Assembly: GCF_002238335.1 (NCBI RefSeq)
Contig: NZ_CP022347.1
Span: forward strand, 248,001 to 312,000
DNA from: Campylobacter avium LMG 24591
GTDB lineage: Bacteria > Campylobacterota > Campylobacteria > Campylobacterales > Campylobacteraceae
Length of the DNA stretch: 64,000 nt
Reading direction: 5' to 3'
Made by a program: the position numbers and the translations under genes. Under the pieces are notes generated by a model. It was not told the DNA's origin, did not search any database, and saw only the letters and a program-made list of their open reading frames with translations. Numbering within the stretch: the first letter of the stretch is position 1; the number at the start of each line of letters is the position of its first letter. Positions 55,455 to 63,904 of this stretch are shown here, piece by piece.

Positions 55455-57673
55455 AAGAGATAGAAAATTTTTTAAATTCTTTCGATAGTGCTTGGAGTAA
55501 TAAATTTCAAGTGCAAGATTATGATTTTACCAAGTATGATAACGAAATTTCTTTTATAATGAAAATGCAAAAAGAAAATAATTATCAAACTTTGATTGAT
55601 TTTTTAAATGATAAGTTAGAACATAGAAATTTTGAGATAAAGCATCCATTTGATGATAATATAAAGCTTATAGCCGTCTATAGTATATATAATGATTTTT
55701 TATCAAACTTAGTGTTTTTTATAGATAAAGATAATAAGCATCCGTTGCTATTTGTCCAATTTTCTCATTTTCTAAACTGCATTTTGATAAGGGATAAATT
55801 CTTAAGGATTATGGAACCTTGGGGTGATAATGCCACTTTGAGTACTATTAGTTCATCTTTAACATATATTCAAAAAGTTAAAAAAGAAGACCTTTTGTTT
55901 AAGAATAAAAACTTTGGATTTACCTTGAAACATACAAGACCGGTACATTTCTTTCTGGATGTATTTCCTGCTATATATAAACTCAATATAAAAAGTATAG
56001 ACGCTGAAAAATCTTTTTTTACACCAAAGCATATAAAAAACAAAAAAGCAGATGTTTGTTTTTACCCTACTACGACCAGCATAAGAAAGCCTGATTTAGT
56101 TGAAGAAGCTATGAAAAATATATTAAAAGAGGCTTTAGAAGATAACACAAGGCTAGATAGAATTGATGATTATCATTTGATTTTATTTTTAAATTTACCC
56201 ACCGAAAAAAGATTTTGGTTGGAGCAGTTAAAAGGCATAGCTTTGGTGCTTAAAAATTTGAACATATATTTTAATAAAATTAAAATATATGTAGATGGAT
56301 TAACAGTCTATGATAGAGAAAATAAAAAATTTGCCGAAAACGACAAATTATTGAACGATATTATAAATGAAACTAATAAAGTATTTTTCAATGAGGGGGG
56401 AGGGGTTAGAAAATTCAAAATGCCTTATATGTGACATTGATAAAGAAAACTTAAACACACAGTCAAAATACGATAAAATCATAGCTTTTAAATCTTTAAA
56501 TGGATATGATTATAGAAGTAAAATCCCACTTTGTGCCAAATCAGACATAGCTATCAATCCAATCGGCACAGGCTCTTTGCTACTGGTATTTATATGTAAG
56601 GTACCATTTGTAGGTTTTGATGCACCTAGGATTTTAAATTTTTATTATAATTTTAGAAAAAGTAAACATAGAGTTGCCTATGAAAAATTTGTTTGTTTAA
56701 ATGATGATAATTCAAGTATTTATTTTGCTTGTTACCACATCCCACCCCAACATATCTACAACCTAGCAGCAGAGGTATTAGAAGAGCTAAGCAAAGAGGG
56801 AAAATTAAAGATAAAAAACTTAAAAATGCACAGACTCTTTGTTCCAGATGTAGAGCTTGTAAAAAGGCAAGTATGATTTAGCAAAAGCTTTAGCTTGTGA
56901 TTTACCCTTACTTGATGAAAACAACATAGAGTATTTTAAAAAGATAGGAGAGTATTTTTTAAATAAAGAAAACGAAGTAGAAAATAAAAATAAAGAATTA
57001 CAAACTTTAAAAACTCAAATTCAAAACCTAAATTCAAATATCTTATCTTTACAAAACGAAAACAAATCCCTAAAAGAAAACTTACTTTCACCACAAGATA
57101 AGAAACAAAGCTTAAAGCTTAGTCTCTTAGAAGAAAAGGTAAAGACAAAGGTGCTTAAAAATAAAATTCTAGAAACAGATTTAGAACTTAGGTCTAAAGA
57201 TATATATGAAAATGATGCTTTAAAGGAAAATATAAAAAGATTAGAACAAGATTTAATATATATAAAACACTCTAGCCTTAATATCTACACTAGTGCAAAG
57301 CTTAGAGTACAAAACCATCTAGCTTATAAACTTGGACAGGCTTTAATACTAAATTCAAAGTCTTTCTTAGGATATATTAGACTTCCTTATGTCTTATCTT
57401 ATATAAAAGAAAAGCATAAAGCTGAGCAAAAAAGCTTATAATGAAAAGATATTTACAAATCCTTCTTTAAAACTTCCTCCTTTAGAAAACTACCCAGACT
57501 ATGAAGCTGCCTTAAAAGAAAAGGAATGCCTTACTTATAAACTTGGACTTGCACTTATTAAAGCTGATAAGACTTGGTATAAGGGTGGCTATGTGAGGTT
57601 TTGTTTTGAGGTGAGGAGATTAAAAAAGGAATTTAAAAGGAAAAGAAATGAAAAGAAAAACTATGTTTATTAG
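55451..57673 (+). pseudogene. glycosyltransferase-like gene with YKLG tail, broken by three frameshifts
   Basis: Three reading frames join into one protein of about 740 residues, the size of its neighbours. Frame 1 runs 55451 to the G6AG4 run at 56395-56405. Removing one G leads into a frame ending at 56876. Removing one A from A5 at 56861-56865 leads into a coiled-coil segment and [11 protein letters not shown]. Removing one A from A6 at 57428-57433 restores YNEKI, then LTYKLGLALI and VRRLKKEFKRKRN to a TAG at 57671. The first 430 or so residues are not a family I recognise; IAINPIGTGSLLLVF could be a GT-B donor loop. It may be decayed, phase-variable, or affected by sequencing errors at homopolymers. 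Confidence 0.75.
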
Positions 57674-57874
57674 ACTTTATGAGAATTTGAGAGTTTTTAA
57701 ATATAGAAAGAAAGAAATAAATATGAGAGAAAGTATAAATCACACAAGTTTGGATTGTTTTTATGAGAGTTTATAAAAGATGTGGCTTGTGTTTATGAGG
57801 ATGGATATTAAAAACATTTTAAATTGTTTTTTGGATGTGTGCAAAAGATAAATATAAAAAATGAAAGGAAGGGT

Positions 57875-58636
57875 ATGAAAAATAAGATTACTTGTATTAT
57901 CCCTGCTAGATCCAACTCTACTAGGTTTCCTGGCAAACCTTTAGCTGACATACTCGGTAAACCTATGGTATGGTGGGTGTATCAGCAAGCAAAAAGGGCT
58001 AAAAATTTAGATGAGATTATAGTAGCTACTGATGATGAAAGGATAGTTAAGGTTTGTGATAGTTTTGAAATTCCAAGTGTGATGACTAAAGAGCATATAA
58101 ATGGCATTCATAGAATGCATGAAGCTGCCACTAAGCTAAATTCTAAAGCCTATATTTTGTTAAATGGTGATGAGCCTATTATGGAAAGTGAGGTTATAGA
58201 TGAGATGGCAAATGAAGCTATGCAAAAGGATATTTATCACTGCATAGCTTATAAAAAGTTTGATGATCCAGTAGAGGTTGTAGATAGTGGAAATATCAAA
58301 ATAGCTGTAAGTGATGGAAAAATTCTTTACCTTTCAAGAAGCCCTATACCTTATCCGCATAAAAGTTTAGATTTTTCATACTACAAGATAATAGGTCTTC
58401 AAATTTTTTCAAAAGAGGCTTTGGATTTTTTTGTCAATGCGCCAGAAAGAGAATTGGAAAGGATAGAGGATATAGTTGATTTTAGATGGCTTGAAAATGG
58501 AAAAAGCATAGCTTGTAAAGAAGTAAATTCTAAATCTATCTCTGTAGATAATTACAAAGACATACCAAAAGTCACACAAATCATAAAAGACAAATTTAAA
58601 AGAGGCGAGCTGCTTGACATAAAGGAGAGATTATGA
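57875..58636 (+). CDS. KdsB-like CMP-ulosonate cytidylyltransferase
   Basis: 253 residues from the ATG at 57875, which has GGAAGG before it; an upstream in-frame ATG lacks a binding site. CIIPARSNSTRFPGKPLADI and LLNGDEPIM are those of CMP-Kdo synthetase. It activates a 3-deoxy-ulosonic acid with CTP. A housekeeping kdsB is expected elsewhere in the genome for core Kdo. This copy lies directly before a DAHP-synthase-like and a KdsC-like gene, so it probably activates a different acid. It overlaps the next start by four bases. Confidence 0.85.
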   Translation: MKNKITCIIPARSNSTRFPGKPLADILGKPMVWWVYQQAKRAKNLDEIIVATDDERIVKVCDSFEIPSVMTKEHINGIHRMHEAATKLNSKAYILLNGDEPIMESEVIDEMANEAMQKDIYHCIAYKKFDDPVEVVDSGNIKIAVSDGKILYLSRSPIPYPHKSLDFSYYKIIGLQIFSKEALDFFVNAPERELERIEDIVDFRWLENGKSIACKEVNSKSISVDNYKDIPKVTQIIKDKFKRGELLDIKERL

Positions 58637-59634
58637 AAATATCTGCGTCCATATATGCAAAGCCCAAGATAGATTTAGCTTTGCTTGATATGTTAGAGGA
58701 TTATAAGGTAGATTTTATACATATTGATTGTAATGATGATATGTCGGTGTTTGATGACATTAGATGGATAAAAAGCAAAAGCAAACTTCCCATAGATTTG
58801 CATATCATTTCAAACAAAGTTAGCAAATTTTATGATGTTTTGGCTGAACTAGATATCGACTATGTTACCTTTCAGTATGAGAATTTAGAGGAAGAGCTTG
58901 TCATTGATAGTAAAATCAAATCAAAAATAGGCATAGCCATAACAACAAACACAGATATAAAAGTCTTTGATAAATTCAAAGACCTAGCTTCTTTTATCTT
59001 GATTATGGCTAGCACTCCGGGCAAAAGCGGAGGAAGCTTTGATGTGGTAAATTTTGCAAAAATTAAAGAGTTTTCAAGACTTTATCCTGATAAAAAAATC
59101 CATGTTGATGGAGGGGTAAATAATGAAATTTCATTTGTTTTAAGAAATTTAGGAGTTTATTCCATAGTTTCTGGCTCTTACCTTTTAAATGCTGATGATG
59201 TTTTTAGAAATTTAAGTAAGCTTAAATTTGACATTTGCCCTGAATTTAGCATAGATTCTTTTATGACTGAAGTAAAATACCTGCCAATTTTGCACAAAAA
59301 AGATATGAATTTAAAAACTATCTTAGAAATAATAGAAAAATACCAAATGGGCTTTTGTATCATAGTGTCTGATAGAAATTTCTTTGAGGGTGTTATAACT
59401 AGCGGAGATATAAGGAGATTTTTGCTAAAAAATATAGACACAGTTAATAAAGAAATAACAGAGTGCATTTTAAACAATTACGCTGTAGTAGCTAAAGATA
59501 CTTGGAATGTAAGAGAATTTTTAGAACACATAAGATCTACAGAAAAAAACTTAAATTTCGTACCGGTTTTAGATAGTGCTAATACCCTAGTAGGAGCTGT
59601 TAGCTTTGAAAAACTAGTTAAAGGAGAGTTATGA
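58633..59634 (+). CDS. ribulose-phosphate 3-epimerase-like TIM barrel fused to a CBS-domain pair
   Basis: 333 residues. Residues 1-205 are of the pentulose-phosphate epimerase type: ISASIYA at the start, FIHIDCND with a metal-site His and Asp, DLHIIS with Asp and His, MASTPGKSGGSF for the phosphate, and HVDGGVN with the last Asp. Residues about 225-333 look like two CBS repeats (ILEIIEKYQMGFCIIVSDR, GVITSGDIRRFL, then FVPVLDSANTLVGAVSFEKL). CBS pairs bind nucleotides and regulate, as in the Kdo-pathway enzyme KdsD. It would shape the sugar phosphate that the next enzyme joins to phosphoenolpyruvate. The substrate is unknown. Confidence 0.75.
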   Translation: MKISASIYAKPKIDLALLDMLEDYKVDFIHIDCNDDMSVFDDIRWIKSKSKLPIDLHIISNKVSKFYDVLAELDIDYVTFQYENLEEELVIDSKIKSKIGIAITTNTDIKVFDKFKDLASFILIMASTPGKSGGSFDVVNFAKIKEFSRLYPDKKIHVDGGVNNEISFVLRNLGVYSIVSGSYLLNADDVFRNLSKLKFDICPEFSIDSFMTEVKYLPILHKKDMNLKTILEIIEKYQMGFCIIVSDRNFFEGVITSGDIRRFLLKNIDTVNKEITECILNNYAVVAKDTWNVREFLEHIRSTEKNLNFVPVLDSANTLVGAVSFEKLVKGEL

Positions 59635-60629
59635 TACTACATATAAATAAAAAGATAAATGAGAATTTATTAAACGATATTGTTAAGCATTACGATGCTT
59701 TTGTGTATGATAAGGGTGAATTTTATGTTGTAATCACTTCATCTAGCGTAAAAGAGCTAGAGCAAAATTTTAAAGGCTTTGTGGATGAAAGCTTTGTATT
59801 TGATAGCGATATGCAGCTTTCTTCCTCCTCATATATGCAAAAACGAAAAGTGAGTTTAAGTGATGATCTTTGCATAGGTGCAGATAGTAAAAATACCTTA
59901 GTTATGATAGGACCTTGCTCTGTTGAATCCAAAGAACAAGTAGAGCAATCAGCGAAATTAATCACAAGTCTTGGTTTAAAGGTTTTAAGAGCTGGAGCGT
60001 ATAAACCAAGAACTTCGCCGTATAGCTTTCAGGGTTTAGCTAAAGAGGGTTTAAAAATCTTAGCTGAGATAAGGAAAAAATACAAATTAAAGATAATAAC
60101 TGAGGCAAGAGATTGTACGCATATAGATGAGATATTAGACTACGCTGACATAGTGCAAATAGGTGCAAAGGCTATGTATGATCATGGAATTTTAAAGGCT
60201 TGTTCAAAGTCTAAAAAACCGGTTTTGATAAAAAGAGGCTTTGGCTCAAGCTTACAAGAATTTGTTCAAGCGGCTGAATTTGTGCTTAGTGGAGGAAACG
60301 AAAATGTGATACTTTGCGAAAGAGGCATAAGGACATTTGAGACCAAGACTAGATTTACTTTAGATTTGTGCGGTGTTGCTTACCTAAAGCAATATACAAA
60401 TTTGCCTATCGTGCTTGATCCAAGTCACGCTATGGGTTATGCTTACGGGGTTAGTGATCTTAGTAGAGCTTGTTTGGCTATGGGCATTGACGGGCTTTTA
60501 ATAGAGGTTCATCCAAATCCAAAATATGCAAAATCGGACGCTTCTCAACAACTAAATCATAAAGAATTTAGTGAGCTTTTTGAAAGCTTAAAACCCATAG
60601 CAAAAGCCATAGATGTGAGTTTGGTATGA
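59631..60629 (+). CDS. DAHP synthase-like aldolase (type I beta)
   Basis: 332 residues. IGPCSVES and RAGAYKPRTSPYSFQG (about residues 93-140) identify the DAHP synthase side of the DAHP/Kdo8P synthase family; the KPRTS motif favours erythrose-4-phosphate over arabinose-5-phosphate. LDPSHAMGYAYGV binds the metal. The first 70 residues form a short separate domain like the regulatory N-terminus of type I beta enzymes. Here it probably makes a 3-deoxy-heptulosonate phosphate, or a relative, for a glycan rather than for aromatic amino acids. It overlaps both neighbours by four bases. Confidence 0.82.
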   Translation: MILHINKKINENLLNDIVKHYDAFVYDKGEFYVVITSSSVKELEQNFKGFVDESFVFDSDMQLSSSSYMQKRKVSLSDDLCIGADSKNTLVMIGPCSVESKEQVEQSAKLITSLGLKVLRAGAYKPRTSPYSFQGLAKEGLKILAEIRKKYKLKIITEARDCTHIDEILDYADIVQIGAKAMYDHGILKACSKSKKPVLIKRGFGSSLQEFVQAAEFVLSGGNENVILCERGIRTFETKTRFTLDLCGVAYLKQYTNLPIVLDPSHAMGYAYGVSDLSRACLAMGIDGLLIEVHPNPKYAKSDASQQLNHKEFSELFESLKPIAKAIDVSLV

Positions 60630-61171
60630 AATTTATAACTAAAATTCTTGGCTTAAACCCAACATACAGCTTTAAAAAATTAAGAAACAAATACGAAATA
60701 AAACTCCTAGTGCTTGATGTGGATGGTGTTATGAGTGATGGTGGAATGTATTATACAAGCGAGGGCAAAGAGATAAAGAAATTTAATACAAAAGATGGTT
60801 TGGCCATTAAAAGTTTGATAGAAAATTCCAAGATAGAAGTGGCCTTTTTAAGTTCTGGGATGGATGATAAAATCATATCTCATAGAGCTTCTATGCTAGG
60901 TGTAAAAAGATTTTATGTAGGCGGTGAGAAAAAAGAATTTATCTTAAAAAAATGGATAAAAGAATTAGACTTAGAAGCAAAAGATGTAGCCTATATAGGC
61001 GATGATGTAAATGATCTTGATGCTATGAAGCTGTGTGGTTTAAAGGCTTGTCCAAGCGATGCAAGCAAGGAGATAAAAGATATAGTAGATGTGATTTTAG
61101 ATAAAAAAGGTGGCGAAGCCTGTGTGAGAGAATTTATAGATGAGTTTTTAGATAAGGAGTGTTTATGTTAA
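60626..61171 (+). CDS. KdsC-like 3-deoxy-ulosonate phosphate phosphatase
   Basis: 181 residues, the KdsC length. The HAD motif LDVDGVMSDGGMYYTSEGKE is intact, with both Asp. Then come KKFNTKDGLAIKSL, FLSSGMDD and YIGDDVNDLDAM. KdsC hydrolyses Kdo-8-phosphate; this copy would hydrolyse the product of the preceding synthase. Twenty extra residues precede the domain. Starts and stops overlap on both sides, so the five genes are one translationally coupled set. Confidence 0.85.
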   Translation: MKFITKILGLNPTYSFKKLRNKYEIKLLVLDVDGVMSDGGMYYTSEGKEIKKFNTKDGLAIKSLIENSKIEVAFLSSGMDDKIISHRASMLGVKRFYVGGEKKEFILKKWIKELDLEAKDVAYIGDDVNDLDAMKLCGLKACPSDASKEIKDIVDVILDKKGGEACVREFIDEFLDKECLC

Positions 61172-61827
61172 AAGACAATGTGGAATTTAAAAGATTTTTT
61201 TCAGATGAGAATTTAGAGGAGTTTTGTAGTGGGGTATTTTCCGATGAGTTAGATAAGCTAGGATATAAAAATCAAGTTATAAACGGCTTTAAGTTAAACA
61301 AAAGTAGCAATAGAATGTTTGGCAAAATAAGAACCTTGCTCATAGAAACCATACAAACACCGGATGAAAATATCAAAAAGGGACTTGGTTTTCTTTCTGG
61401 TTTAGGTAATGGAGAGGTGCTTTTTGTAAAGGGAAGCGATGAATTTGCTTATTTTGGAGAGCTAATGTCAAGGCTTTCTATGGAAATAGGGCTAAGTGGG
61501 GTTGTGATAGATGGTTTAACTAGAGATAGTTATTTTACGCAAAATATTGATTTAGGCGTATTTTGCAAGGGATATTCCCCAAAGGATATAAAAGGACGAG
61601 GTAGGGTTTTAGACACAGACTGTGAAATAAAAGTTAAAGCTTTAAGTATAAATAGCGGCGATTATGTGTTTGGAGACAGCGATGCTATCGTTATTATCCC
61701 GCAAAGCATAATGAAAGACTTAGCCACTAATGTGCTATCGGCTGTAAAAGAGGAAGTTAGGATTAAGGAGCTTATAAAACAAGGCATTAGCGTGAATGAG
61801 CTTTTAAAAAGTGTAAAAGAATTTTAA
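61165..61827 (+). CDS. RraA-family protein (class II pyruvate aldolase or regulator-like)
   Basis: 220 residues. LSGVVIDGLTRDS matches the core G-x-V-(V/I)-D-G-x-x-R-D of RraA proteins. The family includes the RNase E inhibitor and 4-hydroxy-4-methyl-2-oxoglutarate/4-carboxy-4-hydroxy-2-oxoadipate aldolases. The ATG at 61165 has AAGGAG five bases upstream and overlaps the phosphatase gene. In an ulosonate cluster a pyruvate aldolase or decarboxylase-like reaction is more plausible than RNA regulation, but this is a guess. It ends the coupled run. Confidence 0.7.
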   Translation: MLKDNVEFKRFFSDENLEEFCSGVFSDELDKLGYKNQVINGFKLNKSSNRMFGKIRTLLIETIQTPDENIKKGLGFLSGLGNGEVLFVKGSDEFAYFGELMSRLSMEIGLSGVVIDGLTRDSYFTQNIDLGVFCKGYSPKDIKGRGRVLDTDCEIKVKALSINSGDYVFGDSDAIVIIPQSIMKDLATNVLSAVKEEVRIKELIKQGISVNELLKSVKEF

Positions 61828-61858
61828 CCTAATATTGTTTTAACAAAATTTTAACTAC

Positions 61859-61886
61859 AATAAGCCTTTTATCAAAAGGGCTTATT
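61859..61886 (+). promoter_or_regulatory. hairpin ending at the GT2 start codon
   Basis: AATAAGCCTTTT pairs with AAAAGGGCTTATT (one bulged G) over a 3-base loop. Its 3' arm contains the AAAAGGG ribosome-binding site and ends at the ATG at 61887. It may act as a terminator for the cluster upstream, as a translational mask, or both. Confidence 0.6.
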
Positions 61887-62933
61887 ATGCAAAATCCTAA
61901 AATTTCTGTGCTAATTCCAAGTTATAATTCCATAAAATACATCCAAGAAGCCCTAGAAAGTGTGCAAAAGCAAAGCCTAAAGGATATAGAAATCCTTTGC
62001 ATAGACGCATATTCAAATGACGGCACCTTAGAATTCTTGCAAGAAAAAGCTAAAGAAGATGAGAGGATAAAACTCATACTTTCTTCTAAAAAAAGCCTCG
62101 GTTATCAGCTAAATTTAGGCTTTGATAATGCCTGTGGTGAGTATGTAAGCATAGTTGAAAGCGATGATTATGTAAAAGAGGATATGTGCGAAAAGCTTTA
62201 TAACTTAGCCTTAAAAACAAAATGCGAAGTGATAAAAGCCGATATGATAAAATTCACAAGAAAAAAAAGGCAAAAAAATATTTATAGAAGCATTTATGAT
62301 GAAAAAGATCTTTATGAAAAAATTTTAGATAAAAAGCACAAAAACAGCCTTGCAAAGCATTCTTGGACTATAAATCAAAGTGCCATTTATAAGCTTGATT
62401 TTATAAGAAAATTTAAGATAAGGGCAAATGAAAGTGAGGGAGCAAGTTACCAAGACTGTGCACTTTGGATTTTATTTATCTTCTTAGCACCTAGTATTTA
62501 TTTACACCCAGAGGCTTTTTATTTTTATAGACAAGATAATGAAAACTCCTCCATACACAGCAAGGAAAAAGTCTATGCGGTATGCGATGAATTTGCCTTT
62601 ACAGATAGCTTTTTAAATGAATACAAAGATATAAAAGATGAGCTTTATCCTGCCATTTTATATAGAAAATACGTAACATATTGGTGGAATTTTAAACGCA
62701 TTGATGATAAATTTAAAGAGGATTTTTTAAAGGTTTTTGCAAGTGAATTTAAGGATGAGCTAGATAAGCTTGATCCTTATTTTTTTGGCAAAGGTGCTAT
62801 AAAAGAGCTTAAAAAGATAATAGCCAATCCTGTGAAATTTTATAAAGACTACAAAAGCCCTGCCTTTAAAATCCGAAAATTTGGCGCTAGATACAAAAAT
62901 AGATTTTTAAAGCTAATAAAACTCAAAGATTAG
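61887..62933 (+). CDS. family 2 glycosyltransferase
   Basis: 348 residues. SVLIPSYNSIKYIQEALESV opens the GT2 domain, and IDAYSNDGTLEFL and SIVESDDYVKEDM supply the acidic donor and metal residues. The C-terminal part (FYFYRQDNENSSI, YRKYVTYWWNFKRI) is of the type seen in Campylobacter LOS and capsule transferases, and it lacks the YKLG module of the other enzymes here. It is probably expressed from its own signal after the hairpin. Donor unknown; a CMP- or UDP-sugar from this window is possible. Confidence 0.85.
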   Translation: MQNPKISVLIPSYNSIKYIQEALESVQKQSLKDIEILCIDAYSNDGTLEFLQEKAKEDERIKLILSSKKSLGYQLNLGFDNACGEYVSIVESDDYVKEDMCEKLYNLALKTKCEVIKADMIKFTRKKRQKNIYRSIYDEKDLYEKILDKKHKNSLAKHSWTINQSAIYKLDFIRKFKIRANESEGASYQDCALWILFIFLAPSIYLHPEAFYFYRQDNENSSIHSKEKVYAVCDEFAFTDSFLNEYKDIKDELYPAILYRKYVTYWWNFKRIDDKFKEDFLKVFASEFKDELDKLDPYFFGKGAIKELKKIIANPVKFYKDYKSPAFKIRKFGARYKNRFLKLIKLKD

Positions 62934-63072
62934 CCTGATATAGCCTGAAGCAAAATATCTTTTCGTGTGTTCTTAGGCGGTGTTCATAAGGGTGAATTCG
63001 AAAAAATTAAATGATAAAGATAGCTTGGAAATTATTGCTAAACAAGGCATTAATTCACTATGTTTAGCTTTT

Positions 63073-63101
63073 AAATTCCTGCCCAAAAAGCAGGAATTTT
63101 T
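63073..63101. terminator. bidirectional terminator
   Basis: AAATTCCTGC pairs perfectly with GCAGGAATTT over a 7-base loop, followed by T on one strand and preceded by AT-rich sequence. It lies after the GT2 gene and facing the methyltransferase remnant. The rest of 62934-63147 shows nothing else. Confidence 0.7.
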
Positions 63102-63147
63102 ACATCATCGCAGAAGTCCTCAGGCTCAAAGAAATTTTTACTTTGTC

Positions 63148-63429
63148 TTAAATTTTTTGTATTGCCACACTAATATCATCTCCTATTGCCACAAAAAATA
63201 TTTTATGCTTTTTAGCAAATTCATTTACAGCTTTTTTAACTCCTGTAAATATTTCATCGTAGTAATCCTGCACTAAGATAACACCTCCGCTAATCATCTT
63301 AGGATAGAAAAACTCTAGTCCCGCTTTGATAGGCTCATAAAGATCAGCATCTAAAGAAACAAAGCAAAATTTTTCATCATCCAAACCCACAGCAGTATCA
63401 GGAAAATATCCCTTTATCACTATAGACAA
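63148..63429 (-). pseudogene. 3' remnant of a TylF-type methyltransferase
   Basis: 93 codons matching the last third of the methyltransferase at 12110 (KFCFVSLDADLYEPIKAGLEFFYPKMISGG). It reads from a TTG with a stop (TAA) just upstream. The SAM-binding half is missing, so it cannot be active. It abuts a plus-strand transferase remnant, marking a recombination scar. Confidence 0.75.
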
Positions 63430-63904
63430 GAACCTTCTTTATTGTCATCCATAAAACGTAGAGATGAAAACTTATTTTTATTTATCGCAAATTTTTCTCA
63501 TACTTATGCTCAAATAAAAAATGATAAAAAATTTAAAAGCATAAAAAATTCATTTTTTTACGCAGGTTTTAGAACAATGTCTTTTTTTTCTTTTAAATAT
63601 AAACGATAAGCTAAAAAAAGAATTTTTCATAAAAATTCATAGCAGTATTTTAGAATTTATCGACGATATTGATATTTCTTTTTATACAGAATATGAGAAA
63701 AAAATTTTTAAAAGCTTCAAAAAGAATTCTTTTAAAAAAGCTTTGCTTGTAATATTCACTAGGGCACGGTATGATAATATTTTTATTGTATACATAAATT
63801 TTTTAAAGCTATTTTTTTTACATAAACTAACAAGAAAAAAAGAATACAAAAATACATATTATTTTTTGCTAGATGTTATAAAAAAATATAAGAGATTTAA
63901 ATAG
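63421..63904 (+). pseudogene. 3' remnant of a GT2 glycosyltransferase, frameshifted
   Basis: The plus strand reads YRQEPSLLSSIKRRDENLF and onward for about 55 codons, recalling the FYRQDNENSSI region of the intact GT2 gene just upstream. At a T8 run near 63580 the frame breaks; with T7 it continues LLNINDKLKKEFFIKIHSS to a TAG at 63902. The N-terminal catalytic part is absent. Confidence 0.55.

Noticed and set aside
57648-57776. 42-codon frame (MKRKTMFIRLYENL...) after the broken transferase
   Set aside because: It has a possible AAAGG site, but no family resemblance and poor codon content; it may be a remnant. The rest of 57674-57874 shows nothing.
57875-61827. Ordinary Kdo pathway
   Set aside because: The synthase has the KPRTS motif of DAHP synthases, the isomerase slot holds an RPE-like protein, and an RraA-like gene is added. 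Housekeeping kds genes are expected elsewhere but cannot be seen here.
62980-63276. 98-codon plus-strand frame
   Set aside because: It runs across a clear terminator hairpin and over the methyltransferase remnant on the other strand; no recognisable protein.
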